Source of the DNA: Larus michahellis
Taxonomy: Eukaryota > Chordata > Aves > Charadriiformes > Laridae
NCBI RefSeq assembly: GCF_964199755.1
Contig: NC_133914.1
Coordinates: 248,001 to 312,000 of the forward strand
Length of the DNA: 64,000 nt
Reading direction: 5' to 3'
This document shows, one piece after another, positions 60,701 through 64,000 of the stretch; the stretch's first letter is position 1; the number at the start of each line of letters is the position of its first letter. The notes below the pieces were generated by a model. The model had not been told where the DNA came from, made no database searches, and saw only the letters and a program-made list of their open reading frames with translations. Both the position numbers and the translations under genes were made by a program.

Positions 60701-63649
60701 CAGCAAACACGACCATCACTACTGCGACACTCATTTTTCCTGCTAAGCTTTCTGTCAACAAAGACCCCAACTGCACCGTGTGGCCTCGATGGCCAATGGA
60801 TGACTCCTGGATAAGGACATGTCACCCCTCAAAGCACCCTTGGCTCCTGCAGCCCAGGCCACCGTTGTCTTAGTCATCCTCAAGGGGACTGAGTTCTAGA
60901 CCATTTGGAAGTGCTACCATGGGTTAAGCTGTGCCTACCAGCCACGCTTGCCAGCCCGGCCAACCACGCAATCTCCACCAACGCTGGGTTTCATCATCAT
61001 TGCTAATGAGAGCTGCTCAGCCGGGAATAATCCCTTGCTCTGCAGGAAAGTTCCACTGATTTTAAGGACTAAAAATTCCTTTTTGGATACATTTGTTCCA
61101 AGCGACTATATGGTGTTTAACGATGAAGTTAAATCGTTCCCACCAGCATAAGCTCAATGCCAAAGACTGCCCAACGCTAGAGTTAACAGCAACACCATCA
61201 GATGAGTTTGAGTTTACCCCGTAACACTTCCAAACTTTACTTTTGGATAGGCAGCCCCCAAAACAGAAATACCTTGTCCTGGTGAAGGTTTCACAGAGCT
61301 ATTAAGCGGTGGAACGGGATCAATTAGCCATGAGATGAAAAGTAAATGGCTGTAAAAAAGCCTCCCCCTCCCAGCCCCCATTAACACCAGGAAACGAGCA
61401 GCCAGATGTAAATCATCCCAATCATCAGCTACCGAGCACATCAGTAATAGAAGCTTCACAGCAAGAGAATTTCTAAGCAGTATTAATATAATTAATGTAG
61501 TGTAACAGCATGACCCAACACCATAATACTGTATAAAAAAAAGTACTAAACACACTCCAACTCTTCCCTCTCTCAGCACTTCATGCAAGCCTTGATGGTC
61601 TCTGGCAGCTCTTTACTAGAAACATGAAGAGCCCACAGCAAAACTTTGTCTTGGTTTTATTCCCTGTGCGTGTCCCTCATCCCACAGTTTATGGCTTTCT
61701 TTGTGCCCACGGACCCCAAAAACAGACTTATAACAAGCAGGAATTGCAGACCAGGTAGGAAGACCTGCAGGATGATCCGATGTGGACTAGACACGCAGAT
61801 GAAGCCAACTTACAATTCGGATGGACTCAAAAACATTCCTCCCTCCCCCAATACCTAAATGCCAACCACCTCTACAAGCCCATGAGGTACTGGCACACCA
61901 ACGTTAAACATCACAAGGAGAACAGGGAAAAGTTTTTTTCCTCCCAATCACAAAATCTTTCTGCATCTTCTCACCGCAGACTATTAACTCCAGGAGTTGA
62001 ACTTATATTCTCCAGAGCAAGGATATTTTCACTACACCAAAAATGCTGACGTTGAAGCAACGAACAACGAAGCCATGATAGCTTGAAGACTAGAGGTCCT
62101 ACACAAAAGACCACAACACTAGACAGGCCTTCAAACGCCAAACACCACTTAAGAAATATGATAGCATAAAGACTTACCTTGAAGTCTGCCAACTGCTGGT
62201 TGATGGTTTCCACCTCAGTTCCCACCACCCACTGCAATGCCTCGTTCTCCTCCGCCGCGGTTGTCATGTGGGTCAACTCCTTCAGCCTGCCGTAAAAGTC
62301 CTCGACACGAGACAGTGTCGTTTCTACCTGCTCCTGACGGTTCTTGCCTCTCTCTGTCAGTTTGCTGCACTGTTTATTCAGTGTTTCCAACTCACGTTTC
62401 AGTCCTAATAAATCAGGGCTCCCTTCATCCTCCAGCATCTTCTTACATTCACTTTCAGAAGCTTCGATGTCAGACTTCAGCCTGTGGAGTTTACCCAGGA
62501 ACATGCGAACATCTTCTGCTTGGGACTGAAGGCTGTCGGAGTCTCTCCCAATGGGGCCCATGCTGTCTAGCTCATCATCGAGATCCGCCAGTTGAGAGAA
62601 CATCTCCCTCACCCGATTACTGAATTGGCCAATGCCTTCAAGCTTGTTTTCCATGAGCGTACAGCAGTCATTTACTTTCTGCTTCACAGCTTTGAAGTCC
62701 TGCTGAGCCACCTCAGCTTGGCTTAAGAGCTGAGAACAGTCGGATCCATCTGGGGCATCTTCTACTAGACCTTGAGTGAAGTTTTTCAGATAATCCACTT
62801 GTGGCTCCAGGGCCTGCAGCACCTCCTGCTGCGCCCTAAGCTTCTCCAAATTCTTGTTGCTGCAGGCTTGTGGCCCCAGTGCATCATAGATCTCCAGCTG
62901 GTGCTTCGCCCCTTCCAGCTTCTTCTCAATGTTCTTGAAGCTCTCTTGAAACTCCTTGAGCCTCTGCGACATTTCTTCGATGGAGCCCGTCTTGGCTTGC
63001 AGCTCTTCTGTGATGGCATCCATCTTCTGATTGATCCCCGCCTTCTCATCCCGAATGTCATCCTCATCGGTTTGAGAAGCATCAATCAGGATGTCGGCAG
63101 CGCTGTTCAGCATCTCCAGCAAGGAGCGGCGCTTCTCCACGTCACTCAGCATAGCCTTTGATCTCAGAAGAGTCGCCTCCAGCTGCACCGGGTCCAGGGT
63201 TACCTCCAGTTCTGACATCTTTGCCTTGCAGTCCTCCACCCAAGGGAGGAGGTCCTCCGTGTGCCGTTGATACTTCTGAGCTTTCTGCAAACAGTCCTTG
63301 AGCTTAGAGTGTCTATCAGCAGCCTGTTTGCTGAGCTCTTCCCAGTGTGTTTTGAGGCTGACCAACTGGTTTTGCAGAGTGGTCTTCTCCTCCCCAGGCT
63401 GGACAGAAAGCAACAAAGATTCTCCCTCAGCTACAATCATCTCATAGGAGCCACTGTGTTGGTTGAGGCTCTTCTGGAACTCTTCTTGTTCCTGAATTTG
63501 GCTCTGTAGCCTCTCCAGTTTAGCAGAAATAGGTTGGCTCTGAGCTTGCTGGCACAGTTTGTCATCTAGCCAGGTCCTGAGTTCATCAAACGTATGCTGG
63601 AACTGCTGGGAACTCGCAAGCGCAGTCTGCAGTCGGTTCATCCGGTCGG
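9474..63649 (-). CDS. MACF1: MACF1, microtubule-actin crosslinking factor 1, 3' half (42 exons)
   Basis: Giant cytoplasmic spectraplakin that links actin filaments to microtubules and guides microtubule growth. The actin-binding CH domains, plakin domain and earliest rod lie upstream of the window. The coding parts are E1 62178-63649, then E2-E42 from 42788 down to 9474; each is listed separately. Together they give a long spectrin-repeat rod, a tandem EF-hand pair ([24 protein letters not shown]), a GAR domain, a Gly-Ser-Arg tail and an SKIP (SxIP) end-binding motif, ending in TPGPKR-stop. The tail [20 protein letters not shown] identifies MACF1 rather than its paralogue DST. E2-E42 total 6654 nt, an exact codon multiple, and every junction phase matches, so the gene looks intact. 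An alternative first exon at 45772-49041 joins at E2. Downstream neighbour BMP8 has the same orientation. Confidence 0.97.
9731..10527 (-). other. MACF1 last intron E41-E42
   Basis: Over half is a CR1 element at 9940-10378 inserted antisense. Confidence 0.85.
9940..10378 (+). mobile_element. CR1 LINE, 5'-truncated with intact 3' end
   Basis: Reads GGCTGGAGCCCCTCTGCTGT through GGTTGCCCAGAGGAGCTGCG and GGGGTTCAAGGCCAGGTTGG, and ends ACCATTCCATGATTCTA, the typical CR1 terminus. Only the untranslated 3' region and a little ORF2 end are present, so it is dead. Orientation is opposite to MACF1. Confidence 0.92.
10528..10651 (-). CDS. MACF1: MACF1 E41, Ser-rich tail
   Basis: 124 nt, 41 codons plus [21 protein letters not shown] to GAKTSRA. 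Acceptor CCCAAG, donor GTAAGT. Confidence 0.97.
10652..13302 (-). other. MACF1 intron E40-E41
   Basis: A poly-A run at 10992-11013 and a G-then-A run at 12726-12784 (many consecutive G, then A). No exon recognised. Confidence 0.8.
10992..11013. repeat. Poly-A run
   Basis: About 22 uninterrupted A on the plus strand in intron E40-E41; no element body recognised. Confidence 0.9.
13303..13514 (-). CDS. MACF1: MACF1 E40, Ser/Arg-rich C-terminal tail
   Basis: 212 nt; CA completes Ala, then 70 codons [20 protein letters not shown] to TPASGAK. Basic Ser-rich stretch [20 protein letters not shown], a phosphorylatable microtubule-binding tail. Acceptor TTCCAG, donor GTGGGG. Confidence 0.97.
13515..15934 (-). 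other. MACF1 intron E39-E40
   Basis: A 25-base A run at 15181-15205; otherwise nothing recognised. Confidence 0.8.
15181..15205. repeat. Poly-A run
   Basis: About 25 uninterrupted A on the plus strand, in an intron, with no recognisable element body next to it. Confidence 0.9.
15935..16052 (-). CDS. MACF1: MACF1 E39, GAS2-related domain part 2
   Basis: 118 nt, 39 codons plus [21 protein letters not shown] to [27 protein letters not shown] is the GAR domain core. Acceptor CCACAG, donor GTAAGG. Confidence 0.98.
16053..18945 (-). other. MACF1 intron E38-E39
   Basis: A poly-A run at 17510-17525, purine-rich runs near 18205-18310, no exon or mobile element recognised. Confidence 0.8.
18946..19020 (-). 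CDS. MACF1: MACF1 E38, GAS2-related domain part 1
   Basis: 75 nt, 25 codons, [20 protein letters not shown] to ENKYR. The CKCAKRF motif is typical of the GAR domain, which binds and stabilises microtubules. Acceptor TGGCAG, donor GTAAGG. Confidence 0.98.
19275..19429 (-). CDS. MACF1: MACF1 E37, EF-hand 2 and GAR start
   Basis: 155 nt; AA completes Lys, then 51 codons [20 protein letters not shown] to DADKIEDE. Second loop [12 protein letters not shown] (exon residues 16-27) is intact. Acceptor TTCCAG, donor GTAAAG. Confidence 0.98.
19581..19743 (-). CDS. MACF1: MACF1 E36, EF-hand 1
   Basis: 163 nt, 54 codons plus [21 protein letters not shown] to FIDGILAS. The calcium loop is exon residues 35-46, [12 protein letters not shown], with all coordinating positions intact. 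Acceptor TTCCAG, donor GTAAGT. Confidence 0.98.
19744..20898 (-). other. MACF1 intron E35-E36
   Basis: A T-run at 20410-20430; otherwise featureless. Confidence 0.8.
20899..21062 (-). CDS. MACF1: MACF1 E35, linker and last spectrin helix
   Basis: 164 nt; GA completes Arg, then 54 codons [20 protein letters not shown] to NDALDRLEE. Pro/Ser linker followed by [20 protein letters not shown]. Acceptor TCCCAG, donor GTAACG. Confidence 0.97.
21063..21605 (-). other. MACF1 intron E34-E35
   Basis: No feature recognised; readthrough from E34 stops after about 20 codons. Confidence 0.8.
21606..21723 (-). CDS. MACF1: MACF1 E34, end of last rod repeats
   Basis: 118 nt, 39 codons plus [21 protein letters not shown] to SEKSRSN. 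Acceptor TGACAG, donor A|GTATGT. The basic [12 protein letters not shown] linker is conserved in type. Confidence 0.96.
21724..22054 (-). other. MACF1 intron E33-E34
   Basis: No feature recognised. Confidence 0.8.
22055..22243 (-). CDS. MACF1: MACF1 E33, spectrin repeat
   Basis: 189 nt, 63 codons, [20 protein letters not shown] to VKALISEHQ. Contains [19 protein letters not shown]. Acceptor CAACAG, donor GTGAGC. Confidence 0.97.
22376..22519 (-). CDS. MACF1: MACF1 E32, rod exon
   Basis: 144 nt, 48 codons, [20 protein letters not shown] to [10 protein letters not shown]. Translated directly. Acceptor TTTCAG, donor GTGAGT. Confidence 0.97.
22599..22727 (-). CDS. MACF1: MACF1 E31, rod exon
   Basis: 129 nt, 43 codons, [20 protein letters not shown] to QSLIDAHK. 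Acceptor CCGCAG, donor GTACCT. Confidence 0.97.
22728..23414 (-). other. MACF1 intron E30-E31
   Basis: An A-run lies near 22833-22851; nothing else is seen. Confidence 0.8.
23415..23609 (-). CDS. MACF1: MACF1 E30, spectrin repeat
   Basis: 195 nt, 65 codons, [20 protein letters not shown] to RLEQALKQ. Acceptor ATCCAG, donor GTGAGC. Confidence 0.97.
23610..24245 (-). other. MACF1 intron E29-E30
   Basis: No feature recognised. Confidence 0.8.
24246..24405 (-). CDS. MACF1: MACF1 E29, spectrin repeat
   Basis: 160 nt; G completes Arg, then 53 codons [20 protein letters not shown] to MNLMDAHK. Acceptor TTTCAG, donor GTGAGA. Confidence 0.97.
24600..24769 (-). CDS. MACF1: MACF1 E28, spectrin repeat
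   Basis: 170 nt, 56 codons plus AG of a split Arg, [20 protein letters not shown] to TVCGKSVE. Acceptor TCTCAG, donor GTAAGT. Confidence 0.97.
24999..25118 (-). CDS. MACF1: MACF1 E27, spectrin repeat
   Basis: 120 nt, 40 codons, [20 protein letters not shown] to LQLSKHK. Acceptor TTGCAG, donor GTAGAG, phase 0. Confidence 0.97.
25251..25457 (-). CDS. MACF1: MACF1 E26, spectrin repeat
   Basis: 207 nt, 69 codons, [20 protein letters not shown] to DDARKRAKQ. Almost identical to human. Acceptor TCACAG, donor GTGAGA. The following 132-nt intron is open in frame. Confidence 0.97.
25598..25753 (-). CDS. MACF1: MACF1 E25, spectrin repeat
   Basis: 156 nt, 52 codons, [20 protein letters not shown] to LAQIDEHK. 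Contains [15 protein letters not shown]. Acceptor CGGCAG, donor GTACCG. Confidence 0.97.
25754..26550 (-). other. MACF1 intron E24-E25
   Basis: No feature recognised. Confidence 0.8.
26551..26724 (-). CDS. MACF1: MACF1 E24, spectrin repeat
   Basis: 174 nt, 58 codons, [20 protein letters not shown] to STKMEERK. Contains [20 protein letters not shown], conserved with human. Acceptor TCGCAG, donor GTAGCG. Confidence 0.97.
27014..27142 (-). CDS. MACF1: MACF1 E23, rod exon
   Basis: 129 nt, 43 codons, [20 protein letters not shown] to REQLNAHM. Translated directly. Acceptor GAACAG, donor GTAATT, phase 0. Confidence 0.96.
27143..27501 (-). other. MACF1 intron E22-E23
   Basis: No feature recognised. 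Confidence 0.8.
27502..27699 (-). CDS. MACF1: MACF1 E22, spectrin repeat
   Basis: 198 nt, 66 codons, [20 protein letters not shown] to QQLQSTLQQ. Acceptor TTGTAG-like (CTGTAG). Donor is GTCGGG, weak at +3 to +6. Frame and homology support it. Confidence 0.95.
27856..28011 (-). CDS. MACF1: MACF1 E21, spectrin repeat
   Basis: 156 nt, 52 codons, [20 protein letters not shown] to [10 protein letters not shown]. Acceptor GCCCAG, donor CAT|GTGAGT, phase 0. Confidence 0.97.
28117..28290 (-). CDS. MACF1: MACF1 E20, spectrin repeat
   Basis: 174 nt, 58 codons, [20 protein letters not shown] to GEKIAHRQ. Acceptor TGGCAG, donor GTAGAG, phase 0. Confidence 0.97.
28397..28498 (-). CDS. MACF1: MACF1 E19, rod exon
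   Basis: 102 nt, 34 codons, [20 protein letters not shown] to EQMNEMK. Helix A of a repeat. Acceptor TTCCAG, donor GTACGT, phase 0. Confidence 0.97.
28499..28944 (-). other. MACF1 intron E18-E19
   Basis: No feature recognised. Confidence 0.8.
28945..29046 (-). CDS. MACF1: MACF1 E18, rod exon
   Basis: 102 nt, 34 codons, [20 protein letters not shown] to VQYQDTLQ. Acceptor CCGCAG; donor CAA|GTAAGG. Phase 0. Confidence 0.97.
29152..29274 (-). CDS. MACF1: MACF1 E17, rod exon
   Basis: 123 nt, 41 codons, [20 protein letters not shown] to EVKKSIDE. Acceptor ATGCAG, donor GTAGGA, phase 0. Confidence 0.97.
29275..30240 (-). other. MACF1 intron E16-E17
   Basis: No feature recognised. Confidence 0.8.
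30241..30467 (-). CDS. MACF1: MACF1 E16, spectrin repeat
   Basis: 227 nt; two bases complete Val, then 75 codons [20 protein letters not shown] to [10 protein letters not shown]. Contains [19 protein letters not shown]. Acceptor CCTTAG, donor GTGAGG. Confidence 0.97.
30468..31165 (-). other. MACF1 intron E15-E16
   Basis: No feature recognised. Confidence 0.8.
31166..31397 (-). CDS. MACF1: MACF1 E15, spectrin repeat
   Basis: 232 nt, 77 codons plus one base, [20 protein letters not shown] to GADKDLAAK. Acceptor CTCCAG, donor GTATCT. Phase 1 end; with E16 the split codon is G|TA, Val. Confidence 0.97.
31398..32503 (-). other. MACF1 intron E14-E15
   Basis: No feature recognised. Confidence 0.8.
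32504..32512 (-). CDS. MACF1: MACF1 E14, 9-nt microexon (Ile-Thr-Glu)
   Basis: ATTACGGAG sits exactly between acceptor TTGCAG and donor GTAAGC. It supplies ITE between E13 (VSQSTQ) and E15 (FHDKIE). The human protein, as I recall it, reads STQ-ITE-FHDKIE, so the exon is expected in the mature message. Three codons, phase 0 on both sides, so skipping would keep the frame. Confidence 0.9.
32513..33297 (-). other. MACF1 intron E13-E14
   Basis: Ends in the acceptor of the 9-nt microexon (TTGCAG), with TGC-containing sequence just upstream. Nothing else is seen. Confidence 0.8.
33298..33501 (-). CDS. MACF1: MACF1 E13, spectrin repeat
   Basis: 204 nt, 68 codons, [20 protein letters not shown] to DEAVSQSTQ. 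Translated directly because no ATG-led frame covers it. Acceptor TCCTAG, donor GTACGC, phase 0. Slightly diverged centre ([20 protein letters not shown]). Confidence 0.96.
33502..34106 (-). other. MACF1 intron E12-E13
   Basis: No feature recognised. Confidence 0.8.
34107..34325 (-). CDS. MACF1: MACF1 E12, spectrin repeat
   Basis: 219 nt, 73 codons, [16 protein letters not shown] to [11 protein letters not shown]. Contains [19 protein letters not shown]. Acceptor TTTTAG, donor GTAAGA, phase 0. Confidence 0.97.
34326..34676 (-). other. MACF1 intron E11-E12
   Basis: No feature beyond splice signals. Confidence 0.8.
34677..34784 (-). CDS. MACF1: MACF1 E11, rod exon
   Basis: 108 nt, 36 codons, [20 protein letters not shown] to GEEQKAVLQ. 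Acceptor CTGCAG, donor GTGAGC, phase 0. Confidence 0.97.
34785..35884 (-). other. MACF1 intron E10-E11
   Basis: T/A homopolymer runs near 35222-35243 and 35349-35372; no other feature. Confidence 0.8.
35885..36004 (-). CDS. MACF1: MACF1 E10, rod exon
   Basis: 120 nt, 40 codons, [20 protein letters not shown] to TAQLQVQK. Acceptor TGCCAG. The donor is GTCCGT, a weak non-consensus +3/+4. Phase 0 on both sides and human-like sequence support the boundary. Confidence 0.94.
36413..36590 (+). mobile_element. CR1 LINE internal fragment lacking its 3' end
   Basis: GGCTGGAGCCCCTCTGCTGT, then TTCAGCCTGGAGAAGAGAAG and GGGGAGACCTTCCAGCCCCT, is nearly identical to the start of the copy at 9940. It stops after CTCCAGGAAAG without the CR1 3' terminus. 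Confidence 0.85.
36945..37005 (-). mobile_element. CR1 LINE 3' tail fragment
   Basis: CATAGAATGGTTTAGGTTGG, then AAGGGACCTTAAAGATCATC, is the reverse complement of a CR1 3' terminus. Confidence 0.85.
37158..37364 (-). CDS. MACF1: MACF1 E9, spectrin repeat
   Basis: 207 nt, 69 codons, [20 protein letters not shown] to [10 protein letters not shown]. Acceptor CCACAG, donor GTAATT, phase 0. Closely matches human, with [11 protein letters not shown] in place of IGQRVDEIDAA. Confidence 0.97.
37502..37743 (-). CDS. MACF1: MACF1 E8, spectrin repeat
   Basis: 242 nt; two bases complete Gly, then 80 codons [17 protein letters not shown] to IPQFQQRQK. Contains [20 protein letters not shown]. Acceptor TCGCAG, donor GTGGGG. 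Confidence 0.97.
37744..38710 (-). other. MACF1 intron E7-E8
   Basis: Holds a (TA)n microsatellite at about 37860-37899; otherwise featureless. Confidence 0.8.
37860..37899. repeat. (TA)n microsatellite
   Basis: Two TATATA runs separated by a short CAACTACA interruption; the longer run spans about 37876-37899. Confidence 0.9.
38711..38795 (-). CDS. MACF1: MACF1 E7, short rod exon
   Basis: 85 nt, 28 codons plus one base, [20 protein letters not shown] to LLKQTT. Acceptor CTCCAG, donor GTAACA. Phase 1 end gives a Gly codon with E8. Confidence 0.96.
38796..39452 (-). other. MACF1 intron E6-E7
   Basis: No feature recognised. Confidence 0.8.
39453..39779 (-). CDS. MACF1: MACF1 E6, double-length spectrin exon
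   Basis: 327 nt, 109 codons, [17 protein letters not shown] to QKQHADQL. Spans the end of one repeat and most of the next ([17 protein letters not shown]). The motif [20 protein letters not shown] is essentially as in human. Acceptor ATTCAG, donor GTATTT, phase 0. Confidence 0.97.
39780..40212 (-). other. MACF1 intron E5-E6
   Basis: Pyrimidine-rich on the gene strand near the acceptor; nothing else is seen. Confidence 0.8.
40213..40372 (-). CDS. MACF1: MACF1 E5, spectrin repeat
   Basis: 160 nt; first base completes Arg, then 53 codons [16 protein letters not shown] to [10 protein letters not shown]. Contains [17 protein letters not shown]. Acceptor TTTTAG-like (CTTTAG), donor GTAGGA. Confidence 0.97.
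40373..41201 (-). other. MACF1 intron E4-E5
   Basis: No recognisable feature beyond splice signals. Confidence 0.8.
41202..41368 (-). CDS. MACF1: MACF1 E4, spectrin repeat
   Basis: 167 nt from [16 protein letters not shown] to LLGRAAG plus AG of a split Arg. Acceptor CTGAAG, donor GTGAGA. Ends in phase 2, matched by the G that begins E5. The end is richer in Gly and Arg ([13 protein letters not shown]) than I recall for human. Confidence 0.95.
41369..42309 (-). other. MACF1 intron E3-E4
   Basis: Contains an antisense CR1 3' fragment at 41574-41660. Nothing else is recognised. Confidence 0.8.
41574..41660 (+). mobile_element. CR1 LINE 3' fragment
   Basis: GAAGTGGTCAGGCAGTTGGA, followed by CTAGGCGATCATTGTAGGTC and CCAACTGAAATATC, matches a CR1 3' end, with a degenerate ATCCTATCC tail. 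Inserted opposite to MACF1 transcription. Confidence 0.85.
42310..42480 (-). CDS. MACF1: MACF1 E3, spectrin repeat
   Basis: 171 nt, 57 codons, [20 protein letters not shown] to KAQIQEQK. Contains the helix-A signature [13 protein letters not shown]. Acceptor GTGCAG, donor GTGAGC, phase 0 at both ends. Confidence 0.97.
42627..42788 (-). CDS. MACF1: MACF1 E2, common exon joined by E1 or isoform-4 exon
   Basis: 162 nt, 54 codons, [16 protein letters not shown] to RWNTLNKK. Acceptor CCCCAG, donor GTGAGA. Completes a spectrin repeat with the conserved helix [11 protein letters not shown]. Both upstream partners end in phase 0. Confidence 0.97.
42789..45771 (-). other. MACF1 intron between the isoform-4 exon and E2
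   Basis: Three kb of intron shared by both transcript classes. No further exon or repeat element was recognised. In-frame readthrough of the isoform-4 exon runs to 45427 but lies beyond a good donor. Confidence 0.8.
45772..49041 (-). CDS. MACF1: MACF1 isoform-4 alternative first coding exon
   Basis: Single 3270-nt exon, 1090 codons, that replaces the actin-binding and plakin parts with a unique, largely disordered N-terminus. It starts [10 protein letters not shown] and ends VPDNE, then donor GTATTT at 45771; phase 0 joins E2 (LFQKEQVD), the same junction E1 uses. Conserved islands are residues 24-54 ([17 protein letters not shown]), 85-142 with a proline-rich [10 protein letters not shown], 285-321 ([25 protein letters not shown]) and 416-429 ([14 protein letters not shown]). 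The rest is acidic and rich in Pro, Ala, Glu and Val. The ATG has A at -3 and G at +4, and an in-frame stop lies at 49105-49107 with no other ATG between. Gly2, Ser6 and Cys10 fit myristoylation plus palmitoylation. It corresponds to the human region also recorded as KIAA0754. Confidence 0.92.
49042..49245 (-). other. Probable 5' UTR of the isoform-4 exon
   Basis: A possible acceptor (run of T then AG, at 49253-49246) would start the exon at 49245. Within this leader a 17-codon uORF runs 49105-49052, and a second short ATG frame runs 49232-49164. The exon may instead continue up to a start site in the CpG island; the sequence does not settle it. Confidence 0.4.
49640..50880 (-). promoter_or_regulatory. 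CpG island, probable MACF1 isoform-4 promoter
   Basis: Very GC-rich, CpG-dense, with (CTG/CTT/CCT) runs at 49912-49950 and a CTC-rich pyrimidine tract at 50270-50312. Long open frames occur on both strands only because stop codons are rare here. It lies 0.6-1.8 kb upstream of the isoform-4 ATG, where an alternative promoter is expected. A possible donor AAA|GTTAGT is present near 49970. Confidence 0.65.
50270..50312. repeat. CTC/CTT polypyrimidine tract
   Basis: Nearly pure pyrimidine run of CTC and TTC units inside the CpG island. Mirror-like pyrimidine tracts of this kind can form triplex DNA; that is inference. Confidence 0.8.
56763..56803 (-). mobile_element. CR1 LINE 3' tail fragment
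   Basis: AATCACAGAATCATTTAGG, then TTGGAAAAGACCCTTAAGAT, is the reverse complement of a CR1 3' end. Only about 40 bp remain. Confidence 0.75.
57240..57345. promoter_or_regulatory. CpG-rich patch with TATA-like motif in the large intron
   Basis: CATAAATAG at about 57246-57254 is followed by a sharply CpG-rich 80 bp (GCGCGGGAGCGCGCGC) and then CTAATTGCTG. It could be an enhancer or minor promoter; no exon was identified beside it. Confidence 0.3.
57780..58040. other. GC-rich intronic patch
   Basis: A second CpG-rich segment with several CGCCGG and GGCGCG words. No exon, start site or repeat family is recognised. Confidence 0.4.
58109..58158. repeat. Perfect 25-bp tandem duplication
   Basis: The unit TTGGTTATGTCAAGTTTGAT plus GCTTT occurs twice with no mismatch, 58109-58133 and 58134-58158. 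Confidence 0.95.
62178..63649 (-). CDS. MACF1: MACF1 E1, large spectrin-repeat exon
   Basis: The acceptor TTTCAG ends at 63650 and the donor GTAAGT begins at 62177. The 1472-nt exon begins with CC, completing a split Ala codon, and has 490 further codons: [20 protein letters not shown] at the start and [13 protein letters not shown] at the end. It covers four to five three-helix spectrin repeats in one exon. Many charged heptads and conserved Trp ([25 protein letters not shown]) mark the helices. It splices in phase 0 to E2. Confidence 0.97.
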
Positions 63650-64000
63650 CTGAAATGGAAACAAGATTAGAATGCCACAATTAAGCTGAAATCAAATAAG
63701 CAAAGTGCAATTATTTAACATCATCTCAGATGCACCAACTGTGTTTTGATTAACAGGAAGGAGTTTTCCATTGCATCACTAGCCTTTTTGCTCACTGATT
63801 CATAAATTTCTTAAGTAGTAATAGGTACTGATAGCGCAGTAGTCTCAGTTCTCCTGACTAGCCTCTAAATGCCAGCTCTTAGAAACCAGAAGAGGCATCC
63901 CAAGACTAGAGGATGGCCACTGGGTCCTCTCCATGGCCCATTATGAATTTAGGAACCATTTTTCTTCCCCGAGCACAGCACACGCCACAGTGCTGCAAGC
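63650..64000 (-). other. MACF1 intron upstream of E1 (partial)
   Basis: AT-rich intron with a normal acceptor at its end. Nothing else is seen. Confidence 0.85.

Larger units (their letters stand above)
49042..62177 (-). other. MACF1 13-kb intron with isoform-4 promoter region
   Basis: This non-coding stretch holds the CpG island at 49640-50880, a CpG-rich patch with a TATA-like motif at 57240-57345, another GC-rich patch at 57780-58040, a 25-bp tandem duplication at 58109-58158 and a short CR1 tail at 56763-56803. The rest shows no exon, RNA gene or clear repeat. The part next to 49041 is probably 5' UTR of the isoform-4 transcript. Confidence 0.75.

Noticed and set aside
61971..62177. 68 codons beyond the E1 donor
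   Set aside because: Intronic readthrough after AAG|GTAAGT; the known protein continues with LFQKEQ from E2.
1..64000. A previously undescribed defence, viral or mobile system
   Set aside because: All supported coding sequence belongs to MACF1 or BMP8, and the only mobile sequence is dead CR1 fragments.

Overview
This window is vertebrate, almost certainly bird, genomic DNA. Truncated CR1 LINE fragments sit in introns, introns are short, there are GC-rich CpG islands, and the gene order fits the avian MACF1 - BMP8 neighbourhood. Everything recognisable as coding lies on the minus strand, so genes read from high to low coordinates.

About 8110-64000 is the 3' half of MACF1, the microtubule-actin crosslinking factor 1 spectraplakin. 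I could place 42 exons of the common reading frame (called E1-E42 here; E1 is simply the first exon in the window). E1 (62178-63649) and E2-E35 encode the spectrin-repeat rod, E36-E37 two EF-hands, E37-E39 the GAS2-related (GAR) microtubule-binding domain, and E40-E42 the Ser/Arg/Gly-rich tail with an SxIP motif and the stop codon. Splice phases agree at every junction, and E2-E42 sum to 6654 nt (2217 residues plus stop). E14 is a 9-nt microexon. An alternative first coding exon of 3270 nt (45772-49041) splices in phase 0 to E2 and gives the MACF1 isoform 4 class. It is preceded by a CpG island at about 49640-50880 that is probably its promoter. The 13 kb between this exon and E1 is non-coding, with some GC-rich patches.

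The MACF1 3' UTR runs from 9473 to about 8110. About 1 kb further on, across a degenerate ~30-bp minisatellite, lies the start of BMP8 (7094) in the same orientation: exon 1 (6668-7094), a 6.5 kb intron, and most of exon 2 (185 down to the window edge). BMP8 is a secreted TGF-beta family ligand. It shares no pathway with MACF1, and the pairing is a conserved neighbourhood rather than a functional unit.

I found no bacterial-type system, CRISPR array, RNA gene or novel gene family. The most interesting points are the in-phase 9-nt microexon, the isoform-4 exon with its lipidation-type N-terminus and no human-like tandem repeat, uORFs in front of it, one intron that stays open in frame, and the intergenic minisatellite. 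Exon calls rest on reading the sequence and on remembered human MACF1/BMP8 protein sequence. No alignment was run.
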